Source: Talinum fruticosum
Lineage: Eukaryota; Streptophyta; Magnoliopsida; Caryophyllales; Talinaceae
Length of the DNA: 64,000 bases
Direction of reading: 5' to 3'
Assembly: GCA_021018815.1 (NCBI GenBank)
Contig: JAITYX010000003.1
Location: 2,356,001 to 2,420,000, forward strand
Shown here: positions 23,650-35,580 of the stretch, piece after piece
Layout of the letters: the number at the start of each line of letters is the position of its first letter
Numbering within the stretch: position 1 is the first letter of the stretch
Notes under the pieces: model-generated
What the model saw: the letters and a program-made list of their open reading frames with translations, nothing else
Told to the model about the DNA's origin: nothing
Database searches by the model: none
Translations under genes and position numbers: made by a program

Positions 23650-25350
23650 ATGAGGTTATCCGCCCCATTCTAATCATACGATTTTTAGTCTATGTGTTGA
23701 TAGCTCCTTTGTTTGCATGGTAGATGATTTGTGTTCTGTCCTTGAGTATTTTTAGAGTCTGTTGTGTTCGTATGATCCTTTTTCACTACGAGCCCCCACA
23801 TTCTTCTTGGGTGCCAAGGATCTAGCTTTTCTCAAGTGTCGCGAGTCGGTGAGCTTTGACTTTCTTGGTTGAATTTCTTTGAAGGTGGTGATGCCGGTGG
23901 CCTTCCCGATGCTTGCTTTGATGGACAATGCTTGGTTGAATAATTCTTCTAGGGTGCTTTGTTATTAACTTTGTATTTTTAGGATTTTGACTCATGCAAA
24001 GGAGAAGAATACAACACTCTATTATAAGAACAAATGCATTCTTTTATTAATATGATGTGAAAAATTTAAAAGAAGATAGACAAAATTGCACTTTACCCCC
24101 TCAATCCTCAAGGTAGAGCCTAATGAAAAAATGGGATGCTTGAACTGCTATGTGTCTGCTACGACGGTTCGATGTCGGATCAAAATGGCATGCTTCTCGA
24201 TTGATCCTCCGGGTATGGCAAAGTGGCTTTAAAATTGGGAATTGAAAATTGGAAATAGAAATTTGAATTTAGAAATTACAATAAGTTTAGGATTGGGACC
24301 AAACCTCATGGGCTTCCCACGTATCCGTTATAGTGGAAATCAGGCCTTCGTAGTTCAAAAAAGGTATTGATTTTGGGTTTTTCTTTTTTTTGGAAAATGA
24401 AAAGAAAATAGACCTAGGACGGATATGAAATCAGGAAGTGCAAACATTATTAGCATCCTTGATGAGTGATGGGCTTATTAATCTTTTAGCTGGTTGTGGC
24501 TTTTGTGGATGCATGCTCCTCTTCTATAAGCATGCCAACCTCTCGGATTGTTTTGATGTTCATGAAAGGCAAGAACTTTAAGTGCTTGAAGGAATGTTGG
24601 TTTCAGGTTGTTGATGATAAGTCTAACCTAATGCTTTTCGGAGGGTTGATCCGCCATGTGGGCGACCTTTGTCCTCCGAGTGAGTAAGGAAGTTAGTGAA
24701 CTTGTCCTTGTCTCCTTGCTTGATTAGCTCAAGGTCTCGAAGAGTGCACTGGTATATTAGTATTATAGGAGTATTGATGTAAGAACTCCCTACAAAGATC
24801 CTGCTAGTTTTGTGACCTTGTATAAGTCGACGACATTGTACCACTTCATGACGTCTTTATCGAACGTCCATGTGAAGATGACTTGGTATGTGTCCTCTAA
24901 TACATTCTTTAAAGTCATTGCCCCTAAAAAGTTCCTCACATGGTGATGACGGTTTCAGTCCCATAGAATTTAGTGTCGGTTTCGGGGTAACTTGCCTTTA
25001 GGGATTGAAGTGAATCCTTGGGTCAAGTAGTAATCATTGAACATCGAAGACTTAGGAAACAACTTCTCTATTCGATCTATTCATGGATCGGACTGAGGCT
25101 TGGGTTGAGGTTTAGGTTGAGGGTTTGTTTCCTCTCTGTCATTTCTTGCTTCTTTAGCGTTCTTATTGAGGGCTTGGAGTATAGGATCAAGGGTTTCATT
25201 TATTAACCGAATGTTTTAATCCTATGCCTCAATCTTAGCTTCTATTTTCGTAATAGACTCTTTGAACAAGTTCATGAGGGGGTTTACTTTGGTTCATCGG
25301 CCATTTTTGGCGGAGGGTTGCACTTTTGTGTTGTCTGCGGGTGACGTATC
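23650..25350 (-). pseudogene. gag remnant of the Ogre-like element
   Basis: Minus-strand words of the Ty3/gypsy gag (capsid) domain: DLELIKQGDKDKFTNFLT around 24690-24760, then, after a frameshift, KVAHMADQPSEK around 24634-24670. This is the family order for Tat/Ogre gag. Near 23880-23970 the minus strand reads a segment compatible with gag C-terminal sequence. There are many stops, so no protein is expected. The PBS and LTR to the right (26892-28580) fit a gag read leftwards. Confidence 0.62.
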
Positions 25351-25689
25351 GACGTTATTAGTAAAGGTGTTGGACATACTTGTGTGGTACGTGTCGTTGT
25401 TGAAGTAGACTCCTTATTCCCGGCCGTTTCGTGCTAGGATTATGGATTTCAGTAGGATTCCTTATCTTGTGTCCCAAAAGAATAGGTGCTTTGCATTTGC
25501 TCATGGAAAAGTTTTGGGGAGATGGGGCTTAACTACTTGACCCGAGAAGACAACCGACCCCTAAAAAAGAAAACGATATGATCTTATATTTAGAGGCATA
25601 TAAAAATATGGACCGACCGAAATATAAAAAGATGATCCTTAAAGATGAATGCATTTTTTAATTTTGGTTATGCATGCAAAACTAGGCTG

Positions 25690-26100
25690 ACTTAAATAAA
25701 AAGAGATGCAAAAATGAACTCACTTTAATTGAAGTAAATTTTATTTGACTAATGAAATGAATGGACTCACCTTAATTGAGATGAATTTTTATTTGGCTAA
25801 TGCAAGAATGGATTCACCTTGATTGAGGTGAATTTTCATTTAGCTAAAAATGCAAAATGGAAAAGAACTCAGCTAAAATGAGATGAATTTTATTAGGCTA
25901 ATGCAAAAATAAAAAGGAATTCACCTAAAATGAGATAAATTTTATTTGACTAATGTAAAAATGAAAAACAACTTACCTAAAATGAGATGAATTTTATTTG
26001 GCTACTACAAAAATGAAAAATGACCTAAAATGAGATGATTTTTACTTGGTATTTCAAAAATGAAAAAGAACTCACCTAAGATGAATTTTATTTGGCTAAA
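25690..26100. repeat. Eight ~50-60-bp imperfect tandem repeats in the gag leader
   Basis: The unit is approximately TCACCTAAAATGAGATGAAT, then TTTATTTGGCTAATGC, then A-rich sequence, repeated with drift. In the first copies the core is a short palindrome (TCACCTTGATTGAGGTGA at about 25816); later copies lose it. It lies between the PBS and the gag remnant, in the leader of the element. Confidence 0.8.
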
Positions 26101-26891
26101 TGCGAAACCAATGAAAAAATTAGAATGGACCCAAACTAACTAAAAAGAAGCTGGGTCTCATCGGTAGGACTCGACTCGAGGAGGATGGGGTGGGCTCGCG
26201 CCGGCCTAGGGCCCTTCCAAATTTTGTCCTCTTTTTATTTTTTGACCGAGACTCGGGAAAGGAAGGAATGGACCGACCTCTAAAGAAAACATTTTGCCTC
26301 GGAAAATGCAAATATGGACCAACCTAAAAGGAAAAGGAAGGGAAATTTCACTTTGGCTAAAATGCACAAAAAAAATGGACTAATTCAAGGAGGTTTATTA
26401 GTATGTTTTATTTTTGCACCCATGCAAGGATTAGTTAACGATCCGAGGCTACCTAATCTACCTAGCTAAAGGCTCACAAAAACAGGGTTAAATACTAAAA
26501 GTATCCACACTCATTCATGCATGCAAATGAAATTAGGTACAGCTTATATTGCCAAGGTTCTATAGTTCACAAGGTAATTCTAGGTCGGATAAACATGGTC
26601 ACTCATAGTCCGAAAATTTCGGTAGTGGGACCTGAATTATCGGTGCTCTCTCAATCAAGGATCAAGAGAGCTTGCTATGAGTGGAGAGTAATCACATCTC
26701 GGTGTTTAGTTAAGTGGACTCACCAAGATAATGATTCCACCTCTCTAGAAAAGGTTCATAAAGGTTGAAGCATATAGGTCCAAAAACAAATCTATGTTCA
26801 AGGTTCCTTAAAAGAATGCAAAATGCCTAATGAAAACACGTTAAAGACTCATAGATTCAACTTTCAAATTTCATCGACTTAATAAGTGTGT

Positions 26892-26906
26892 CCAGTGGAG
26901 TCGCCA
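26892..26906 (-). other. Primer binding site of the Ogre-like element
   Basis: The minus strand reads TGGCGACTCCACTGG one base after the end of the 5' LTR. This word is complementary to a tRNA 3' end (CCA-terminated) and is of the type known from Tat/Ogre elements, usually attributed to tRNA-Arg. Confidence 0.75.
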
Positions 26907-26907
26907 C

Positions 26908-28580
26908 TATAGCAGCCACGCCCCATCCCTGTAGGGAGGCGGATTGTGTTTTCCGACGAATGTGGGCTTCATACGAGGTGTGCTTATCAACAAATGATAA
27001 GGGTTTTGAAAGAGATATTTTTAAGAAGGGCTTGATTGGTGATTTTAGAAATCATTTTATTTTCGAGGTTAATTTTAGAAAGTCTCAAAATGTAATTTCA
27101 AAAGAAAAAGAACTACGTAAAGTAAAAAGAAGTCCTTCGTCACAAAGTTAATTTTACCAACCAGGGTTGTTGTCTACTGTAACTAGTGACCAAGCACCGG
27201 CTATTTGGTTAGGATTAAGGAATCACTCTCGATCGGATGGTGTAGTGCCAAAATGACCTATTTTCCCTAATTTTTTTACTTAAAATTCCAAGAGGCAATT
27301 TTGAGAACAAAATGCCAAAAATAAAGGAGTCGTTAGTCGGTTTTGAGAAATAAAAACTAACAAAAATAAAAGAAATACTTTATAAATTCAGCATGAAAAA
27401 CTAAAATTAGAAAAGGTTTTTAAAATTACTCCATCAATCTTAAACCAATGATCCGAGTGTTTAGGAATGAAGGTACGAAACAAAGAGGGCCACTCTTTAT
27501 TCCGCCTGGTCAAAAAGACAACCTCTATTAATTGAAAAAGTGAGTTTAAATCGCGTTAAGAAAATCAAGCAAACAAAATGCAATAGGCGGAAATTAAGGC
27601 AACCAAAACATGATATAAAGTGATAAATAAAGCAATAAAGAAAGCAATAATGGAAACCGAAAAAAGAAAGTGATAAAGAAAATTACAGCAGGCGTGGTTG
27701 AAAGTAAAGCGATTACATCTTGAATCCACAATATGAAAAGCAATAAAAGAATTGGAATAAAATAAAATAAAATAAAAACTTTCGGATGATGGAAGCGTAC
27801 CTTCAGGTTGACCCACCTACTAGGCTAGAATCACGGTCAAATTTCGGCGAGTAAAGGTAGGGCGGTGGAAAGTGAAAGAGGCAAAAGAAGTCCTTTTTGA
27901 TAGAGGTTGAGAAAATGAGTTTTGAGAATGGAAGTGAGGGAGAATGGAGAGAAGAGAGAGTAGGAAAATTCAACATAAATGGGGGTTATTCCTAATTGAG
28001 TTAGTGTGAAATGAGGAGGGGTAATCCACCTATTTATAGGAATTTTTAGGGTTGAAAACCCCTAAAAATTAAGCTCAAATGCTGGCTAAACAACTAAACC
28101 ATACCCAAATTTTTCGGAAATGGATAAAAGAAAAAATCAAACATTCGTTTGGCAAAACGAAGTCGTTCCAAGAGTCTTGGAAACCGAAGCCTGTCAAAAC
28201 ATTGTCGTACGGACATTCGGAAGTGCGTGTCGCATTTGATCTGTAGGAATGGAGTTGATCACTATGTTTAAGCAAACTCGTGGATCGCCGCGAGTTCGGA
28301 ACCTAGTATGGGAGTCCGAACTTAATTTGGACTGGTTGGTAGGGAAAAATAAAGACTCGTGTTGATTTGAAAACTTTCTCTTTTTGGAAAGTTTCTATTT
28401 TTAGAAAGTTTTTATTTTTGAAAAGTTTTATTTTTGGTGTTGGTTGACTTTTTGTGGGCTACGGGCTTCCATCACTCTGGTTTACTCGATATTGACCCGA
28501 GCATGCAAACGAGACTAGGTTTTCGTTCACGGGATAACATAAATAAAAGAGATAAGGATGACACTTTTTACGTGTCTACA
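26908..28580 (-). repeat. 5' LTR of the Ogre-like element
   Basis: A 1673-bp LTR starting TGTAGACACGTAAAAAGTGT at 28580 on the minus strand and ending next to the PBS at 26907. It is homologous to the LTR at 18717-20344 and to the solo LTR at 12750-14747. It includes the polymorphic A-rich stretch 27590-27780. Confidence 0.82.
28031..28038 (-). promoter_or_regulatory. LTR TATA box
   Basis: CCTATAAATAGG on the minus strand about 540 bp inside the LTR, with a matching box in the partner LTR at 19861-19868. Confidence 0.5.
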
Positions 28581-30098
28581 CTACTACGATAGTATTTTAG
28601 GTAGTGATGAAGGGTCGAAGAAACTATCATGTGTTCATGAAGCCATAATTGCCCCAACGAACAACTTGTAAGACATTATTGAATTAATCACATGGAGGTC
28701 GTTGACAAATCACCCATTCTTAGTTCAAGGCCAATCATGCTAATTACCCGCTAACCCTCAAGATTGAATCCTTGAATCACCATTTCGCTCTTCCATTATG
28801 ATGCCTAAGTTAGTCATTATGGATTTGGGTATGATGTAGATAGCTGATCCTCCATCTACAACATATGCTTAACTTTGTATTCTCTAATGTAACCCATAAC
28901 AAATAGAGGACGATTATGAGGCTTAGAGCCCAACAAAAAGTCATCATAAGTAAAATTTATAGTATTGTTGCAAGTGGCATATTCATTAAGCCTTTTTCCC
29001 ATTCTCCTACATCCTTGATCTTATCCGTGTAAAGCTTTGGGTGGCTTAAGGCATCAACTACAATTTGGCACATCTATTTTGGCAAAGTGTCTCCAATCCA
29101 CGTGTTTCGATAAAGCCTCTAGTACAATCGAGTCTTATCATCACCTTTTGAAGGACTCTCCTGCCCTTTGTCCTTATGATCTTCTTCATCTTCAAGCTCC
29201 GAACATGAAGTCATGTTCACCGTGACTTTCTCAAAGAAAGTTGTCGGGGAAAAACTCCTCTAAGGTGATGAGAACAAGTAGATCTTACTCAAGTAAGTCA
29301 ACAGGTTGGAATTCCTATTTCTTGCTTATCTTTAACTTTTTCTTGTTCTTTGCACGTCTAACATTCTTCTTTCTGCTTTGTCTTTTTATGCGATAAATAG
29401 GTAGTGGTTGAACATGACTTTGTTTCTTCTGTCTTTGCCGAGTGACAAGGATCCATCCTTCTTGATCTTCATCCGAAATGTTTATAGTAGGATTGGTTCC
29501 ATGTAAAGTGTTTATACCGTTAGTGGTAAGATCACCGGTTCCGGACTTCCAAATTGAAGTGTAAATAATTATGTTTTAAGTGGCGGAGCTTAGTTAAGCC
29601 TTTCCTCGCAAGAAGATTACAAGTGGTCGTGAAAGTGGAGAGCCCTCTAGTTGGATGGAGGTACAATTGATCTCAACCATGTATTCAACATCAAATAAAA
29701 TTTTCTTGTCCTCTATCAACTGCATAATACGCTCCTTGAGTGTGATACACTTCTCAAGAGAGAGATTATCGACCCTATAAAATAAACGGTACTTTAGATT
29801 AGAAGTTATTCCAACTTATTCGGGGTTTGGTTCAAGAAATTCAATCACTTTGTTCTCTAGCAAGTCATCCAACATTCCCGACAAGTCCGAGTTCGGGAAT
29901 AGGTACTTCTTCTCCTGAAGCTCTTTCAATGCAGGACACATCTTTGCAACATCCTTAGAGTATGTGGCCTTCATTTGCTCTGCCTTGGGCTTCCTAGAAA
30001 TTGGGACTGCCCTCAAGTGGAAATAAACATGGACTCTTTAGTCGTTGTGCTTGAAGACTTAGTACTCTTCTTGTACTCACCTTCATCCTTTCTCGATT
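28581..30098 (-). pseudogene. Tat-1 piece 2: gag C-terminus and aspartic protease
   Basis: Read on the minus strand from right to left. At 29816-30016 is the gag C-terminal signature LQEKKYLFPNSDLSGMLDDL, typical of Tat-lineage gag-pol. At about 28740-28860 is the retropepsin core with VDGGSAI and IIPKSIMTNLG (catalytic D-G-G-S in place of the usual D-S/T-G). At 28581-28660 is the segment after the protease (WLHEHMIVSSTLHHYL), broken off at 28580 by the Ogre-like element and resumed at 18716. Frameshifts and stops occur throughout. The right end at 30098 abuts the CATAC duplication of Cop-C, and the gag upstream part is at 60271-61578. Confidence 0.75.
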
Positions 30099-30103
30099 CA
30101 TAC

Positions 30104-31740
30104 CGAAGGTTTGCTCTTGGAGAAGTTAAGTCACCCTAGAGGGGGTGAATAGGGTGGTGGAAGATTTTGAGAAAATCGAACTCTTTTTGCACGTAACGAG
30201 TAAGAAGTACATTTTGAGTCTAGATTGGACTCGGAAAAGTGTAAACTCATATATACGTGGAAACCCTGTTGGGCGAGAAAACCATGGGCGAGTGTCAATC
30301 CAGGCACCAAGTCAAATCCACTAATTGAATCCTCAATTACAATGAATATGACTACCCGGATAAGTTCCCAAACAAATCTATTACAATTTTCCCAGTGCTC
30401 GAAATTTACCTTATCCGATCGACCTATTACTTCCAAGTTGAAGTTACCTTATCAAATTGGGATCCTCCAATTTTTCCCATGGTTAGAAGTTCCCTTATCT
30501 AACCTGGTACTTCCAAACCGAGGTAACCTTTACAGTTTGGGACAACCGAGTTGAGGTAACCTTTACGGCTCGGTCGAGAGAGAAAGAGTAGAAGAGTAGT
30601 AAGAATTGCAATACAACCGACTCGGAAGAATACAACTCGGAATATTAGAATTACAGTTTGGGAGTTGTATGCTAGAGAAGATGTTCAATATGGTCTCTCT
30701 TTTGCTTCCATTCGTCGGTTAAAATCTTATGCTAAGGCTTCCATAAATAGTCTACCTTGAAGAGATAGCCCTTGACCCTCCAACGTCTTTACGTTGAAGT
30801 TGTCCGAGTCAACTAGCCTTTGTAACAGTATAGTCCGAGTCACTCGAGTTTCGGACCACCTTGAAATAGCCGTTGTGCCTTGGTCCTAGCTTCCAACAAC
30901 TCTTTTTCCAGCTTTTGTAAACTGGAAAAGCGAACGAAAAGACCGTTAGATTCGAAATAAAATATTACCCAAAACAAGTAACAAACAAGGTTGTCGGTAA
31001 GTTTTGATCTTTTCTAGGAATTCTAGCTTTTTGTCCGGCGAGTGCTTTAACGAGTCGAAGCCTTTTGTTTTTTCTTTTCGTCGGATAATTGACATTAGAA
31101 AAACCTGCAAAAATATTAAGTATAATGGTTCTCAAAGTATAAGTATACTTTGGTCCATAATTAGATAAGGATTTGTCTAAATAAAGCATTTAATGACTAA
31201 TTACCTTAATCTATTAATCTGGAATATTTCATGTCTAATATTCAATATAATCAGATTCCGGATATGACAAAACTCATAAATAAATCATTCAATCTTAATG
31301 GGCACATGAGTTATATAGACATTTTACAATTACGCATGATTAAACAAATAATATAGTAGGCAAACTAAATGTCCGAGTCCGACTTAGTGGGTCGGAATCC
31401 GAGTTTTGAGTGGGTCAAAACTAAGTGGGTTAGAATATGAGATCCGAGTGGGTAAGAATTGAGTGGGTCAGAATATGAGATTTGAGTGGGTCGAGTCTTA
31501 CTCAATTTGTCATAAATAAGTCAAATTCTACTTTCGAGTCCGAGTCCGACTTAGTGGGTCAGACTTAGTTAGATAATCTTAATATGCTTAAGTCCGAGTT
31601 CGATCAAGAATAAGTCATATTGATATGATGAATTATAAAGCATACGACTTAGTTAAATGAATTTCTTTTAGGATGCTTCTTGCTTTATCCTAAATTTAGA
31701 TGAATGCATGAAATCAAAACACATTCAAGGGGTTAGTTAG
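30104..31740 (-). repeat. Cop-C 3' LTR, main part
   Basis: On the minus strand it ends CAAACCTTCG next to the CATAC duplication (canonical CCTTCA). It is homologous to 58678-60270 throughout. The first ~27 bases of this LTR lie at 35554-35580, separated by the solo LTR at 31741-35548. Confidence 0.85.
31378..31500 (-). repeat. GTGGGT minisatellite in the Cop-C LTR
   Basis: Alternating 23- and 15-bp units such as GTGGGTCAGAATATGAGAT and GTGGGTAAGAATTGA, about six GTGGGT starts here against about four in the 5' LTR (59938-60010). Copy number differs between the two LTRs of one element. Confidence 0.7.
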
Positions 31741-32666
31741 TGAAGACTCGGACTTTACATATACATCATCCGACTTCCATCAAAGAATCGGTATAGACTT
31801 CAGCTATTATAAGGTTTTGATTTCAAGTAATTCGTGTGCCTTATAAACATTTCGAGTGATAGATCATCTTTTCCGAGTGTTACGAAAACCATTGCATATA
31901 TATTCTCACTTGATTCCGACTGACTCGAAAGCATACTTTGTTCACACACTATTTTGAGTCACTCGGACAACACTCAAATTTATCTCATGTTCAAACACTT
32001 GTTCTATTTTGCACAACCGTAGATCCGACTTCATGTTCCAAAACAATTACATTGATAATTCATTCTTCTAAGTTAGCATATTTTGTTTGAACTTTGCTTT
32101 GTTTAAATCAAGTCTGATATTCTTTATTTGACTTGATTCACTCTTAGATCGACTCGGATGGATTTTGAGTCTCATGGATATTAGACTCGGAAAATTCCAT
32201 TTGTTTTTCCGACTCGGATAATTATGCACCTAATTATCTTAATTAATTTATTATCTCGTGTCTAATCTTGGACTAAAGTATTTTATACTTTGAGAACCAA
32301 ATTGATTTACTTTTGTAGGTTATTCAAACGAGGCTATCCTATTTTTGGATTACAAAAGTAACCGAGCTTCAAAACGTCAAATCACTAATAGACAAGGCTT
32401 TTTCCATTTACAACCTAGCCCCAAACATTGTGTCGGGGTTGTCTGTTTCCAAAACTGGAAATCTACAACGCTAAGCTCAACGGTGGTTTCCACCTTACTT
32501 TTCAAGACACCGCCAGTGGTTTTGGGACTTCCAAAGGAGTTAAGAGCCGTTGCCCAGCGAACATACATCAAGGGATATTTTACGAGTGACTCGGAAAATT
32601 TGCTACAACGGTCACAAAGGACTTGCGATCGGAAGATGGTCAAAACGGCTAGTCCGCTTGGTCATC

Positions 32667-32674
32667 TATAAATA
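32667..32674 (+). promoter_or_regulatory. LTR TATA box
   Basis: TATAAATA within the word CATCTATAAATAGAAGCC, conserved in all LTRs of this copia family in the window. Confidence 0.6.
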
Positions 32675-32812
32675 GAAGCCAACTCTCAAGACTTGAAGAT
32701 TGTTGAACCAACTTTCAATACACATACTTGAGCAAAAGTCTTTGTATTCATATTCAATCTTCTACTTGCAACTCCAATTCGTAATTAATATTCTCTCGAG
32801 TTGTAAGGTCTT

Positions 32813-35032
32813 ATTAGTTGGTCGTATAGTTACAAATTAAACCAGTACATAGGCTTATAATAAACAATATAGGATAGGAAAGTAGGGATCGAATCCACGA
32901 GGAAAGATATAATAACATGCAAGCTCTAATCTAATTCAATTCACTACTCTTAAAGACAAAATAGAAAATATAAATTAAAATCAATAACTAAAAATCATAG
33001 AAAATTATCTAACAAATAAATAAATAATTTATAAATAATAAAAAAAACATTAATAACCCAGAAATATTTTTTTATATTTTTAAAAATAATTAAAACAGAA
33101 AACTAAAGCAGAAAATAAACAAATTCTAAAACAGAAAATTAAATAAGTAAAATTCTGCACTAAAATAATTACGAAAATAAATACTAAAATTATCCAGAAT
33201 AATAATACTAATTTTCTAAACGTACCCAGACCCTAAAAATATAAAAAAAAATTTAAAATCTAATTTACGAATTTATTTTATTAAAAACCTGCAGTAATTA
33301 AATTCAACAATTAAATCTGAAAAATATCAAATTAATTCCAAAAATTCTAAAATTTAATCACAGCAAACTAGGACTCTATCTAAACCCTAAAGAAAAATGA
33401 AACACGAAAAATAAGAAAAGAAACTATTTTTAAACTAATTTCTAACAAACTGACTCAAAAATAATAAAAGCTGACAGAAAAATAATCTGAAAATTAAAAT
33501 ATATAAAGACTCAAAATAAAATAAAATTAAAATTACTAAAACTAACCTAAAATACTGATCTTTAAGGGGGTTTAATGAAATTGATAATAAAAGACTATAA
33601 CTTTGTAAATAAAAATTGACAAACTAAAGAAAATAACTAAAAAGCAAGCAAGTAATTGTCAAAGATATCAAATTTATAAAAAACACTTAGTATAATCTAT
33701 ATCCACCATGCAAATTATTATTTATCATTAACACACAAATTAATCTACCTATGAGCTAAACTGTAGAAGACAACCACTAGCGGATCTTCCCCGTTTTTCC
33801 TTATTTATTAGTTTACTTAGGCCTAACCCTAATATAAACCCTACTAATATTGATAACCCTAGCACTAGCACTAGAATTTAATCAACTTAGAGCATTAAGT
33901 ATTAGAAAAACATCATCTAACACCTATAACCAATCTACTAGCAAATTAATTTAAGAAGGATCTATGATAATTTTCCTAATTAAAAGAGATGGGTATGAGC
34001 CATCAATGATTAACTAGGGTGATACTTATGTCTAAAAGATCAAGCGATTACGTACTTAAACCCTTTAAACTATCATATGAATTTATATAAAACTAACTAG
34101 TGTGCACTCTAATTAATTAGACATAAAATCCTAAACATTAAACACAAATTATCATAGAATCATGGATCGAATCAATAAGACAATAAAGATCGAAACTTTG
34201 TTTCAAAATAAATAATTTAACATAATTTCAAGTAGATTATACTAAGTATGAAAAACTACTCAAACATAATGTAATTTAAAACATGTAAATTAAATAAAAC
34301 TAACATCTTTAATATTAATCTAACAATAAAAATAGAGTTTTTAAAATAAAAATTACAATAATAAAATTACAGACCATCATATTACTTGCCATGGTGATGA
34401 TCAAGATTGTGATGAGGAGAGTTAATGATGATGATGATGATGATGAAGATGATTATGAGATGGTGGGTGATTAAGCAAGTAGGAGGTGGCAGCAAGAGAA
34501 GATGGGCAGCGAATAGAAGTAAGGTGATGGCAGCAGACGGAGAACCGTTGAAAGGCAACGAGAAGAAGGAAGGCGTGAGATGAGGATTCGTGTTGAAGGG
34601 CTGTGGGCAGCAGCCGGACATGATGGAGTTGTGGACAACAGCCGGCCAAGAGGGGCAGCCAGCACGAGCTGAGTGGGACTCCTCCCGGGCTCCTTTTTCA
34701 TGATGATTACAAGTAGTATATATATGGTGAAGGAGCTAGGGTTATTCCTCTTTCTTCTCTTCTAAGTTTCCTTTTCTTTTCCAATTAGGATTTCATAAAA
34801 TATAATATCATAAAATAAATATTTTATGACATATTATATTTATGGACCGACTTCATATATTTTCTTGGATGCTTGTCCGTAACTAAAAATTCACTTTTAA
34901 CGATTTTTCTTCTCTTCCCCACTTTATTCGATAATTACATATAAATAGACAAAATAGGATAAATTAGATAAAATAAACTATATAATATAAACTAAATAAC
35001 TACTAAAAATATGTATAAAATACGACTTAGCG
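32813..35032. mobile_element. Unclassified 2.2-kb insertion in the solo LTR
   Basis: The LTR sequence GTAAGGTCTTGTAATCG is split at GGTCTT, which appears on both sides (32807-32812 and 35033-35038). The 2220-bp insert is very AT-rich, starts ATTAGTTGGTCGTATAG and ends ATACGACTTAGCG; its ends share an inverted GTCGTAT word. It has no TG...CA ends and no coding region. The block GGGATCGAATCCACGAGG at 32887 looks like a conserved plant repeat word that I cannot assign. A 6-bp duplication fits neither a typical LTR element (5) nor hAT (8) or MULE (9). Confidence 0.65.
34423..34448 (+). repeat. (ATG)n microsatellite
   Basis: About seven ATG/GAT triplets in the unclassified insertion. Open frames rich in His or Ile across this area come from the triplet repeat. 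Confidence 0.85.
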
Positions 35033-35580
35033 GGTCTTGTAATCGATTACAAACACTTATTCTTACTTTACGAGTAAGGTCCCTTCACCGAGCTGTAAGG
35101 GTTATCTCAGCTCAGCTTATCCCTAACTCGTAAAGGTTATCTCGGTTAGGAAGTACTAGATCGGATAAGGGAATTTCGAGTCTAGGAAAAACTCATAAGC
35201 AGTTGTCTAAGGGAGCAACTTAGGTTGCATCATTCTACCGTATTTTGTGGATTCAAAATAGTGGATTTGACTTCGTGTTTGGATTAGCACGGTCCGTGGT
35301 TTTCTGCCCAGGAGGGTTTCCATGTAATTTCTGAGTTGATACTTTTCCGAGTCCAATCTAGACTCAGTCGATTTAGAGTTCGAGTTCAATCTGTATCTTC
35401 ATCTTCCACTTATTTATGAGTCGGTGTTTCTCCGAGTTCATTCTTAACTCACACTCTCCTCGGAATCATATCAAGTGTTTAACTCGAGCGAATTTCCTCA
35501 TCAACCTATTCACCCCCTCTAGGGTGACTTAGCTTCTCCGCACCTTCGGTTAGTCATACTTGACTCTTCAATGTCCCCTT

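Larger units (their letters stand above)
18717..28580 (-). mobile_element. Ogre-like non-autonomous Ty3/gypsy element (outer bounds)
   Basis: Two LTRs of one family (18717-20344 and 26908-28580) in the same minus orientation flank an interior with a PBS next to the right LTR and decayed gag, but no detectable pol. Interior length without the LTR inserted at 21021-23649 is about 3.9 kb, too short for an autonomous Tat/Ogre element. The outer flanks (18716 leftwards, 28581 rightwards) belong to one interrupted Tat-1 coding region, which sets the boundaries independently. The flanking 5-mers (CAACC at 18712, CTACT at 28581) match at only 3 of 5 bases. Confidence 0.72.
31741..35548 (+). mobile_element. 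Solo copia LTR inside the Cop-C 3' LTR
   Basis: Starts TGAAGACTCGGAC at 31741 and ends TCTCCGCACCTTCG at 35548, flanked by the perfect duplication GTTAG (31736-31740, 35549-35553). It is homologous to the LTRs of Cop-A, Cop-B and Cop-D in the long form: about 1.59 kb once the insert at 32813-35032 is removed. A TATA box lies at 32667-32674. No PBS or interior follows, so it is a solo LTR. Confidence 0.86.

Noticed and set aside
30225..30554. 109-residue frame in the Cop-C LTR
   Set aside because: LTR sequence; the matching place in the partner LTR (58919-59110) has a different, shorter frame.
34382..34701. Overlapping His- and Ile-rich frames
   Set aside because: They are generated by an (ATG)n microsatellite and flanking low-complexity sequence in the AT-rich insertion.
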